This document shows positions 38,697 to 48,801 of a stretch of 64,000 nt of DNA, piece by piece (the first letter of the stretch is position 1; each line of letters starts with the position of its first letter). The position numbers were made by a program, and so were the translations under genes. The notes under the pieces were generated by a model, which worked only from the letters and a program-made list of their open reading frames with translations, was not told the origin of the DNA and ran no database searches. The DNA is from Siderastrea radians (taxonomy: Eukaryota; Cnidaria; Anthozoa; Scleractinia; Rhizangiidae). The stretch lies in NCBI GenBank assembly GCA_964017195.1, contig OZ024897.1, positions 38,619,336 to 38,683,335 on the forward strand, read 5' to 3'.

Positions 38697-40685
38697 GCTC
38701 GCTCTCAGTCTTGTTTCGGATGTTTGACCAAATGGATCAGTTCTTTCCTAAAAGTTAAAAGGTCAAATCATAAAGATTGATAAACTACTTAAGCATGAGT
38801 AAACCGAATATAAGAGATACGATCACACTAGCAGATTTGAATTATGACGCAATGTCATTGCCTAGCTTGCGTGTAGTTGAGTTTTGGGTGCCCCCTACGT
38901 GGAAACCAAGGTGACCAGTTTTGCACGCCTGAAGGCTGAAGCCCACTTCATGAGCAAAAATTTAGAAGATTTGTTTTGTTTGTATTGCAAACCCTAAAGG
39001 GCTCGTTAAGAGGATAAAATTGGAACATGCATGGGTAAGGGTTTCTTGGAGAATGGAGGCCAAAGCTATTGACGAACAAGTACAACTTTTTTCCTGTGTT
39101 GTAATAAATCCAGTGCATTATTTTACTTTTTTCTTTCGTTTAGGAACTTTGCAAATGCTGTACACGAAAGTCTCGTGATTCCTGGGCCAAATGATGGCAC
39201 TGTTGCTGATCTAATGGCAATAAACATTCAGCGTGGTCGTGACCATGGACTGGCGCCTTACATACACTTTCGCAAGGCTTGTGGCTTAGATATCGAGGTC
39301 GATGGGGGCCTTGCCAAAAAGTTTACAGATCTATTTGTAAATATTGACAAAGAGCAGGTGAAGAGAATCGCCAGTACATATATTTCTACTTTTGACATAG
39401 ATTTATTTGTCGGAGGCATCAGCGAGGAGCCCCAAGAAGGCTCCATATTGGGACAGACATTTACCTGCCTCATTGCCAGAAGTTTCGAAAGATTTCGTCT
39501 CGGGGATCGGTTCTGGTACGAGCGAAATGACCCGTATATTGGATTTACTTTGGAGCAGCTGGATTCTATCAGGAGTGGAAGCTCTCTTGCAAAAATAATC
39601 TGCGACAATTCAGATAATGTGAAAGAAATTCAAAGGCGCGTGTTCGAGACTGGCCAGGAGGTCATTCACTGCGATGAGATACCGTCCATCGACTTAAATT
39701 TGTGGAAAGAAGGTGGGTGAGCAATCCATTCGGGGATAAAGATAAGGAAAAAAGAACAAAATTGACGCTTTGCTTCCCCCATTCCCACCCCCTTCCCTTT
39801 CTCTTTTGGCAATGATTACACTGAATGTGTTCGAGTTCACAGTTGTTTCACAGAAGCGTGGTAGTTTATTTCGTTTGTAAAAAATCAAGAGGTCGAAGAG
39901 TTCGGCAACATAATAACAATAAAGATAAATGAAGGTAAGAACCTTCCTCGTCCATACCCTTCCTTCGAAACAATGTACCATGAATTGTTTTTCACAAGAA
40001 ATGGCTGGATGAGATTTACGTAAACATAACAACTATCTGCATCGTTAACGGACAGTTTTGGTGGTCATTGTATCCTTAATAAAGATATTGCCATTTCAGG
40101 ATAAGCACGGGTTAAGTGTTTAGGGTTAAGCACTGACAAATGAGGTTAAAATCTGCAATTTAATCCTTCTCCTGACAGAGAGGAACGTTGTAAAAAAAAC
40201 GGCCTTAAATTTCGTTTGTCTGAAAGCATTACTCTTGCTAACAGCAATTCTCGATCGATCATGGCATGCTGCAGTCTGGGATAACTCAGTAAAGGGGCTC
40301 AAAACTAAGCAACGACATGTAGATAGACGTCAAAAGATATAAAACACCAGTACATGTACGTGTGAACTGCGGATGAAAGAACTTAAAACATACAATACCA
40401 TCGCAGTATGCACGCAAATGACGCAGCTGTGAAAAGGGAACCTGAAAAAAAAATCTTAAGTCACTTAAACAAAAAAAAAACAGACGACTTTTTTAGGCTG
40501 TCTTTGCGTAAATGTGTACACAGGTGCGATGGTCCGTTGTTCATCATATTTGGTAATAAAAATCAATACTTGATTGCTGACTTCAGATTTATTTGTTGTT
40601 GTTGTTGTTTTCCTTTCCAGAACCAGGAATGGGAAAGCAGGCAGCGGAATGCGAAACTTGCAGACAAAGGGAAACTAGAAAGTGA
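26503..40685 (+). CDS. Secreted animal haem peroxidase, gene 2 (8 coding exons, 653 aa)
   Basis: Coding exons: 26503-26516, 33609-33816, 34093-34488, 36327-36570, 37168-37349, 37902-38185, 39144-39712, 40621-40685; total 1962 nt, in frame. It is a paralogue of gene 1 with a signal peptide (core [12 protein letters not shown]). The distal motif is WGSFIDHD (138-145): His144 and Asp143 are kept but the usual Gln is Ser140. The Ca loop is SSYIDAS (211-217); Arg282 and Glu285 are kept; proximal His387 lies in [21 protein letters not shown] replaces the usual LPGY. Cys489 and Cys551 probably pair. An extra intron (33817-34092) splits the exon that is single in genes 1 and 3. The 7.1-kb first coding intron carries a large foldback element. 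The last exon, ending in a basic tail with CETC, follows a strong pyrimidine tract but is less certain: without that splice the protein would end two codons later as WKEGG. Confidence 0.82.
27841..28022. mobile_element. Hairpin MITE of about 180 bp in the foldback centre
   Basis: The ends AAACAATAGAG and CTCTATTGTTT are complementary, and inner blocks (AGGTTGCCCGAGGAAATTTGATG against CATCAAATTTCCCAGGGAACCT) pair too, so nearly the whole segment folds into one hairpin. It starts just inside the left arm. Confidence 0.6.
28441..28846. repeat. Diverged direct duplication in the foldback centre
   Basis: About 70 bases at 28441-28512 recur at 28776-28846; shared words include GCATGTCGCACAGGTTCA-like and TTGTAAGCGATGG-like blocks. 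Confidence 0.45.
29455..30535. repeat. Two inverted copies of a dispersed repeat
   Basis: Copy 1 at about 29455-29600 and copy 2 at about 30405-30535, in opposite directions. Shared: AGCCTGCGTAGCAAGC, then TTTTGGCCGC, then a GCGCAAAA run leading into a G-rich or C-rich stretch. The 215-aa minus-strand frame at 30308-30955 is largely built from copy 2 and is not taken as a gene. Confidence 0.6.
32497..33096. mobile_element. 600-bp TTAA-flanked piggyBac-like MITE
   Basis: Bounded by TTAA at 32493-32496 and 33097-33100. The ends CCCTTTACAGTC and CTCTTTTCCGTC (complement of the right end) are imperfect inverted repeats; a CCC start after TTAA is typical of piggyBac. It has no transposase and shares its left TTAA with the foldback element. 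Confidence 0.5.
33225..33420. repeat. Dispersed repeat of the TTGAATGGTCACAC type, copy 3
   Basis: Near the end of the first coding intron of gene 2: TTTGAATGGTCACAGGG, then ACATTACCACAGGAGAGTACT, then TTTGAATGTTCACACTTTAGG, giving about two repeat periods. Confidence 0.6.
37496..37552. repeat. (TTTA)n microsatellite
   Basis: ATTT/TTTA repeats with minor TTCA variants in the intron after exon 5 of gene 2. Confidence 0.9.
38653..38697. repeat. (GTCT)n microsatellite
   Basis: About eleven GTCT repeats in the intron between exons 6 and 7 of gene 2. Confidence 0.95.
39918..40083 (+). terminator. Poly(A) signals in the last intron of gene 2
   Basis: AATAAA at 39918-39923 and 40078-40083, both before the predicted last exon. 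They would serve a transcript that does not splice at 39712 and stops at TGA 39718-39720. No AATAAA was seen close behind the distal exon. Confidence 0.4.
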
Positions 40686-41703
40686 AGGACACAGCGGACC
40701 GAACATAGCTTAAATTCCGTTAAAAATAACTGAATGTGTTTTTAATAGGGATGCGCTTTTGGAATGCCGTGTTTTGTCTAAATCACTATTATGTAAGGTA
40801 GAGGGTCTTAAGCTCACCCATATCGATGAAGTCGGCAGATCGACACGCCATTGTGGTGGCCGACAATGGCGATCGGAATTGCCGGAGGATCAAACCCGAC
40901 ATTCGATTTTAAAATTGAAAAGTCAAGCTCAAAAAGTTAATTTAAACATCGAAAATCAAAATTAGACGGCGATTTTTGGAAATGAAAACGAGAACGATAA
41001 AGTTTAAAAAGGGCTTTCGTCAAGTTCAATTCTCACTTATCAGTTTCCCCTTTGACCTGCCCTCTCCCCCTCCTCTCCTCTCACACGGAAGACTAGATGA
41101 AATGCACGTGACCTTTGTGTGGTGATCGAATATGCATTCATAAAATTGTTTTGGGTTCGCACGGGCTAGCAGCCATTAGTGTATTTTAAAAATAGAACAC
41201 TTGCTTTCTCGAACAACATGATTGAAGTAAAAGTGTAAAAACTTTAAGCGAACAAAATTTACCAGTAAGAAACTTTTCATCAAAACTACTTCATAGCGCT
41301 ATTAAATTAATATAACTACCACCATTTCGCTCGAAAAGCCCTCGAATGTCCTGACGCGAGGTCACGGCTCCAAACCTGAATGTGTAAGGGAGACCTGCCC
41401 CAATTCCACGAGAACATCGATGAGCATGAGAGGGGATCCAGCGAATTAAGCTTTTAATAATCATGTAGAAATCTCATGTTACTTTTCTACGACCGGCTCC
41501 AAGTGAGAAATTAATGTATTGGAAAATTGGGAACTGAATTTTGCAGAAAAGCGCTTTTTAACTTCATCGTTCAATTTTCACGCCTGAAAATCGGCCTTTT
41601 GTTTTAAACATCGAAGTTTGATCTCCCAACCTTATTGATGGCCACTGTCTGCCACCATGCACAATATACTGATATACTCTTGATTTCCTAAACTGAACTT
41701 TAA

Positions 41704-42942
41704 GGACGTTCGCGCCAATCGTTTCTGCGCATCCATGCCTTCGTCACGTGCAGATTGGACAACTGTAACTCTCTCCTATGTGGACTTCCGAAATACTTAA
41801 TTCATAGACTTCAATTAGTTCAGAACTGTGCGGCACGTTTGGTCTTGTGTGATCGTAAATATGAACACATTACTCCTTTACTGAAAGAACTGCACTGGCT
41901 TCCTGTGGAGCAGAGGATTGTTTTTAAAATCCTACTGTTGACTTTTAAAGCTTTACATAATCTAGGTCCTAGCTATATTCGTGATTTGCTACAAACCTAC
42001 AAGCCTGTTAGGAGTCTACGATCATCAGCCATGAACAAGTTAGTTATTCCGCGATCAAGGTTAAAATTTAAGGCGATCGTGCTTTTTCTGTCTGTGCTCC
42101 TAAAATGTGGAGCAATCTTCCAGAGCACATAAAATGTAGTCCAAATCTCCGTACTTTTAAGAGCAGTTTGAAGACTCATCTTTTTAAGGACTATTTTAAT
42201 CTATAGTTTTGTTAACTTTTATTATTTAGTACTAAGTATTTTAAAACTTTCATTGTGAAGCGCCTTAGAGCTTTTGGATAAGGTGCTATAAAAATTTTTA
42301 TGATTATTTTTTATTATTATTATCCTTACTGCGCACGCAATTCACTTCACGATGTCATGCCACGTCGCATTGAGCGCGCGAGCTGTTGAAGAAATGTAGA
42401 GATATATAGCGCTAGTGGGCACTTTAATATCTATGCACGGGTTTAACTCTCTTAAATGTTCGGTGACCCCATATTTTCTTTTGATAGATCACTTTCTTTG
42501 TCGAATATCTACGTTTTGTGAAAATTAAAGAAAATCTGCGTTATGAAAGTTTGATTTTTTTCTGCCCTCGCATCATTGAATTCTGCTATTATTGTAGCTG
42601 CAAGGTGTTCGCAAAAGTCCATCTTAGAGGTTGAGTTTAACCAAAAGGATGAGACCGGTTCAAATTATGTACTTGACAGACCCACTTAAATAAAATTTGA
42701 CTAAGAAAGTGGGTCTACAGCGAATCATTTTTAATATTTTTCAACTTAGAAGCACTGACGCCGTGTCGAGTTACGAGGACCGAGGTGTCAAAATTGGGGT
42801 AGTTCTCCACGCGCTTTATTTCGAAAACGAAGTCGGTGACCCCCCAATGTTTTTTGCATTTCTGACATAGGTAACTCATTATCTGACTGTAGCCAAACTA
42901 TGAAAAAAATCTGTGTTGTAGACGTTTTTCGCCCGAACGTCC
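41704..42942. mobile_element. Inverted-repeat element split by a LINE
   Basis: The ends GGACGTTCGCGCC and (complement of the right end) GGACGTTCGGGCG are short inverted repeats. The body right of the LINE has a GGTGACCCCCC-type block with poly-T, which I recall as common in coral repeats. The LINE at about 41745-42330 lies inside, so it is probably the later insertion. Confidence 0.4.
41745..42330 (+). pseudogene. 5'-truncated LINE (CR1/L2 type), RT C-terminus and 3' tail
   Basis: Encodes the end of a non-LTR reverse transcriptase: NCNSLLCGLPKY, LQLVQNCAARLV, HITPLLKELHWLPV and IVFKILLLTFKALH are typical. A one-base frame change near 42072 separates this from the last about 45 codons, which end at TAG 42204-42206. 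The 3' end has AAGCGCCTTAGAGCTTTTGG and then an ATT-rich microsatellite tail, as CR1/L2 elements do. It is dead: only the C-terminus remains and it is frameshifted. Confidence 0.85.
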
Positions 42943-43199
42943 ATAATAAACTGTTTTTCAAATCCTTGAACTGTACTTAAAGTGCCTTATTTAGCCCCAA
43001 AATTGGACCTTTATACCAAAAGTCAGGGTGAGAATAAAACGGTTAACGGCTCTAAACAGGCGGTCGAAGTACACTACTGATATATTAAAGCGCAAGCCAT
43101 TTTGTTTTAGAATACAACCGACCCTCCTACGGAGTAAAATGAAGTAAATATGCAAATATTAGACGAATGGGTAAATAGGTGACAAGATCAAAACAAAGA

Positions 43200-43470
43200 G
43201 CTCCCAAAGAGATCTTACTACAGCCTTTTTGATTCTAAATGGTCACACTTTCTGATTTCGTTTTCAGGCTCAAAAGTAGAGTAACGAATAATAAACAGTA
43301 CCACAGGAAAATTCTACTAAAAAGCCTTCATTCATTAATTACTCATTACTGGGATTTTGCTCTCTGACTCCAAACTTAGCACCCCCTTTTAGAGCGTAAC
43401 ATGCAAAACAACACCTCAGAAAAGCACTGGTCTGTATCTTTCATTTGAATGGTCACTACAGCATTGCATT
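43200..43470. repeat. Dispersed repeat of the TTGAATGGTCACAC type, copy 4
   Basis: The best preserved of the four: AAATGGTCACACTTTCTGATTTCG, AACAGTACCACAGGAAAATTCTACT, GACTCCAAACTTAGCACC and CATTTGAATGGTCACTAC in series, so the unit is itself about 130-170 bp and repeated. Confidence 0.6.
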
Positions 43471-46400
43471 AATTAACAGACGCAAACGGAACCACTCGAA
43501 TTCGTTTCTCGAAAAGTTTGAGATGAACTGTCATACGAGCAATTTAACAAATGAGTTGACTTGGTGTTTTACATGTAGCTGCCTCTGAGAGAGAAAGGGG
43601 TTACATATAGGCTCAGTATGACTTAATTGTGTGTGTCAGTCCATTTATTTTGGTCTCTGTTAAATGGTTGAATTGTCTCTTGTTAACCAAAATATTAGGC
43701 TAAATATATTCTAAACCTTTGGTTATATATTATTTTTTGGTCTATTTCTTTGCCGGCTGCCGGTTCTACCATCGAGATCAGCTTGCCTCACAAATATGTT
43801 CAAAGTATAGTGAAAAAAAGTGGTTTGTATTTTCTTTTTTACTGTTGAGCATTTCACAGTTTTACCAACTGAATTTCACGGCAATCCTTGCATGCGTGAT
43901 AATATTCTGTGTGAGGTTTGCTTAATCAGGTTCAATAGTTATGACGGTTACATACTTAATAGCCTCATGATGTGGACATAAGATTAAATCTAACAAACCG
44001 CTAGTATCATACCGTTCTAGATAATATATGTAGACATACAACTCAACTTTAATAAATTTGACACCACAAAATTGGAGAACTCCAGAGCATGATAAAAAAT
44101 TAATAAAATAGTAATAAAGAGAAAGAATCTGTACAAATAAAGGGATATTTAAGCCATGTGAAGTTACCTTAGTACCAATATTACTATATCACGCACTACT
44201 GCGGAGCGCTCTACTTCAATTTTGAGGTCACAAAACCTTCAGAAAACTTTCGTCAAATTTTACTTTCATAAAAAACACTACTATTTAGATGGACCATCTT
44301 AGCTCAGGACTACTTGGCCACCAAAAAAAAAAAAATTAAAATGAAACATTCTTCGGATTTCCATCAAAAATTCAAAACCTTAACGTTCACATAAAGAAAT
44401 AGCTAGCGTGTGAGTGTCATGCTTACTTCCCACGATCGCCCCCACTTGTTTCGCCCCCACTTTTTTCGATGTTTAGCACTTGTTGCCTCCCTCGTTACCT
44501 ATTGTGTTAACACTTGAGTATGAGATTGTTAACTAAAACACTCCTTCCCACGGAGGTAACCAAAGTAAAATACAGGCACAAAGTTGTTTGATATTTCCTT
44601 GCCTTAAATAATATCTTTGGTAGAATATAGGTGGCGTGGTCTGTTTCCATATTTTTCATGTTTAATATTTGTTAACAGTCAGGCCCACACATAATACCCC
44701 TACGGTTTGCAAATTGCTTTTGCCGCCTTCTAGTATGGTCTTTGGAGTATGCACGTGATATTCCCAGTTTTTCCATACGTTTATGTTTTCTATTTTCCTT
44801 ACATTTCAAAATACTTAGTCAATCACTTAGTCAATTTAAGCCAGATTACTTTAAAAAGCTTGAAATAACTAAACGAATATACTGGAATCTTATAGCTGGT
44901 TAGAGTCTTTGATGAGACATCAAACACATGTTTTAATATCTTGCTTTCTTACTGGCGCAGGCATGTACCATTCAACTAAGACAATATCACACTTTGCAGC
45001 TAGTTAAAAGGATTCAGGTCTTTGGTCACATACTCGACTGCATTGTAAACGGAAAGCAGATAACTGTGGAACTGTCCTTTACACACAAGGTAGGTTTGTG
45101 AGAACAGATAACGACCATTTTAAAATCTCCAAACGAACTAGACTTTTTTGCTAGACTAACAAATTGAAGAAACGAATCTCTAGTGATAACATTAACTCAA
45201 CTGACTGTTTTGGCAGGTATTGAAAAGTTAATCGCCTCAGATATTTGGAATTAATTTTGATGAACAACCTTTTTTCCTTATACTGAAACCTCACTTCGAA
45301 CTTTTGGAACATGGAATAAATTATGCCTGGAAGGGGAAAAATTGTTTAACTTAGCTTAAATTCGCCCCTGAAAATTTGACCAGTATTTTATCACAATTGC
45401 ACTTAGTGAGAGGTCTCAAAATCGGCTTAATGATTCAGTCAAATGGAACATTCAACCTAAGAAGAGATACTAGAAAACCATGACTTTTTACCACTGTCTG
45501 CCAACTCAGTGTACAAATTAAACTGTTTTTAATTTCTTCAGAGTATAAAGGAACAATTACTTCACTTGTCATTAAGTCGAAAACATGCATTTTTTGTACA
45601 TACCAGAGTGAAAAATCTAAAATAAGCTCTTGGAAAAAGCCTAGCTGTTAGCATAAATAATCAATTTTACAGTTGTGTGCTTAGTACTCTGGTCTTTGAT
45701 TGAGAGGGAGGCTGGAGTTGACTTTGTTTCATTACAGTCCTGCTTAGTTCAGATATGTAAATGATAACTAGTTAGCAGAAAGGTTTGTATCAACACAAAG
45801 TCAACCTCAGCCTCATGATCTTGTTGATCACTTCAACTCAAAGGCCAGATCACTAAGCACACATCTGTAAAATGGTGTATTGAATGGACGTATTAGGGCA
45901 GCTTTTATCGACAGTTTCAAATTAAGCTTTTGCCCAAATCAAAACCAATCAAAAGTATTATAAAACCAAACGTCAGCCTTAAAAAAAACCCCTGAAAAAC
46001 AAACAGCACTACAAAAAACTACATTTTGTACTCATTTCTTGTTAGCTTTTTTTAAAAATAGTCTTATGGAATAAACTACAAGTTCGATTCATGTCAACTC
46101 GTACGAAAAGAAAGCACCGCTCGATGATCGATGATCGATTGATTATTTTAACACGGCTGGAAGGTTACTGCGAGAGTTAAAGAGTTATTAACAAAATTAC
46201 TTTATTTTATTTGTGTTCGGAAATAGCACGCAGTTATGAAAAGGAAAACTTTGGGAAAATAAACAAATGAAACTATAAATAGAGGGGGGTAATTTATAAA
46301 ATGAATAGTGGTGCAATATATGTCGACAACACTTTGCCGACGTCCATGACAATTTACAATACTTTTACATCCATTTAGAAAATTGGGGCGATGATATCTA

Positions 46401-48755
46401 CGCTAAAACGTAACAACAGCAAGGCTATCCAACCTCTTTGGCCATGGAAAAACAGTATTTTCCCTGACAAAGTTGACGCGACACAATGTGAGAGTGAAGA
46501 AAACATGTGGTTTATCAAAGACAGGCCATTAAAAGCTGGAGTTATTCACTTGTGTGCACCTAGATTCACGGATTTTTTTCTATAAGGTATCGAAGATAAA
46601 CCATTTTGCGTGATCTGTTTTGGAAATTGCGTGATCTGTTTTGAAAAATGAAACCCGCAGAAAAAATTTCATACGAAACCTTAGATGCTAGGATTAAACC
46701 TTTAAATACTCCTTTAGCCCTTACATTTTCAGTATTTTGCAATACAGTAAAAAAGGCATACGTTTCATAACATTACGTTACCTGTATATTGACTACTTGT
46801 CGAGAGCTGGTCTCGAGGTAAAAGCCCGGGCTTAAAGGTTTCTCTTGTAAATTAAGTCTTAGGCATTTTATTCAAACCAAAGTTTGTTTTCACCGCTTTT
46901 GATTGGACAAAATTAACCTAGAGTGTAGATCCTAGCGGTTTATGGCCTAGATTTCAAATGCATAAATTAGCATATTCCATGCGAAAACAGCGACAGATGT
47001 TTCAATTACACGGTCAAAACAAATAAACTCACAGTTTTACGTGGAATTTACTTTCCAGTTTTATCCAGAAAAGGCTACAAAAAACGTCAGGAACTCCAAG
47101 GCCCGAAATATATGCCTCATTTATCAGTTGCCGGCATTTGGATAAGCCTTCTCTCTGAGGTAAATGCCTTATATATTCTGTCCTGGAACAATTAATTCGT
47201 TCCCTTGAACAGCTTTGAGCCCTTCAATGCCCACTTCATAATTAAATCAAGACTTCCAGAGCTTTCCCACTTGTTTTCACCTTTTAAATAGCGTGTTTTG
47301 ATCTCCGTGATGTCCAAAACCTTCTTGAAAATTGTTGCGTACAACAATCAGTCGGGCCACCATTTTTCCAAGGGTCCCCTTTAACCTCCAAATAAACGTG
47401 GCGGAGACATTGTAAAAGCCTAGCCTTGTCCCTACGAAAACCACGGTCAAAATATTAGCCCTCTTCCGTCCTCACCCCCATAGGATATCAATAAGCGACC
47501 AATCAATCATCCAGTGACCTTGAACAACCTACTACGGCGAAACTTTCGTAAAACTAAAGCACGGTGCCCTACAGGCCCGTCTTTAGTACAAAGATCAAAT
47601 GTCCGGCTCTATATGAGGTTTGCGGTTAATAATAGCATCGTCATATTTAGACATGTAGACCACGAGACGATAGCGATTACATTGTCGGGACACAGGGCGA
47701 ATGCCGGAAGAAATGGGACAGAAACTTGGCGCCAAGACGATAAGAAGTGATTTTCGCATTGCAATAAAATTCCTGACACGTCCATACATATAAGAATGGA
47801 AAATTGTTTCGAAACGAAAAGGAGATGCTAACGAAGATTTTCTCTTTCCTTCAATTTTGCCGTTTCTTTTCCAAGGGAGACTTGGAAAAAGGAGAGACTT
47901 GGAGACTAAGAAAACTGATTGCCAGGCTAACAAACATCACAATAAAAGAGATTATTTATTATATCATTATAACTGAAAAGAAGTCGCAAACTTTTAAGGG
48001 TGGAATTCGAATATTAGACGCCACCGTACTTCAGGCAAGAAAAACCACCTTATCAGTAAGTTTACATGTCTAGTAGCTTAAAATAGCTTTAGTTCTCTCT
48101 AAATAACTTAATGGTATGAATATGATAGACATACATTTGACGTTAAAGTTAACGCAAAAAGAATAAAATTAACCAGTGCTTTTTGCATATGGTTTAGATG
48201 CAAACAAAAAATAATATACTTCAATAACTTTAAGGCCTTCAAACCAATTCTTTAAACGCTAGCTAGCGCTGAAGTAGCTGGTATATATTTTTTGTTGTTT
48301 TAGGTTGTTATTGTTGTTGTTGTTGTTGCTGTTTTTCGTCTATTTTTTAAGAAATAGACAACGACGGAGTGAGAAGGAAAGATCATAAGTGTGATAAGGT
48401 CCAATACGAGAAGAAATACACACACGTACAAAATTAGAAATATATCTTTATGGTTCACTGAAGAAGAATCTTAAGATTTTTATGGATTAGCCTTTCACTG
48501 AGGCAAGCGAGAAGAAAAGGAAACAGTTAATGCCGGGGTATGGATTTTGTCTACAGCAAGCGATTGCTTTAAGCGGCCTGCCAGCGCTTCGCGAGAGCCG
48601 AAGTAACAAATGAGTAACTTTTTTTTTTCATTAATTCAATTTTGTTTCCCCGAAGAAGTCTTGGCACGTGAGACGAAGTCGAGTGAGTAGTTTCTTTTCT
48701 CAACGTTCTACTTAGTTTTATAGCTCAGTTTTTATTGTTGTTATTTTCCAAACAG

Positions 48756-48801
48756 GCGAAGCTTGAAGACTTTCCACAGCAACAACAATGAAAGCAGAAA
48801 G
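48756..48801 (+). other. Exon carrying the start codon of peroxidase gene 3
   Basis: Acceptor TTATTTTCCAAACAG (AG at 48754-48755), 32 untranslated bases, then ATG and 14 coding bases to a donor GTATGA at 48802. Same layout as genes 1 and 2. The shared TATA-like 12-mer of genes 1 and 2 was not found upstream; a different AT-rich box (AATATATCTTTATGG near 48438) is possible. Confidence 0.5.

Larger units (their letters stand above)
40690..48400. other. Intergenic region between peroxidase genes 2 and 3
   Basis: No gene supported. It holds the element at 41704-42942 with its LINE insertion and one copy of the TTGAATGGTCACAC-type repeat at 43200-43470. From 43,500 to 48,400 I see AT-rich sequence with only short, unconvincing open frames. 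Confidence 0.55.

Noticed and set aside
45060..45095. A donor-like GTAGGTTTG after an open stretch, suggesting a hidden exon
   Set aside because: No matching acceptor, frame or homologue could be found around it.
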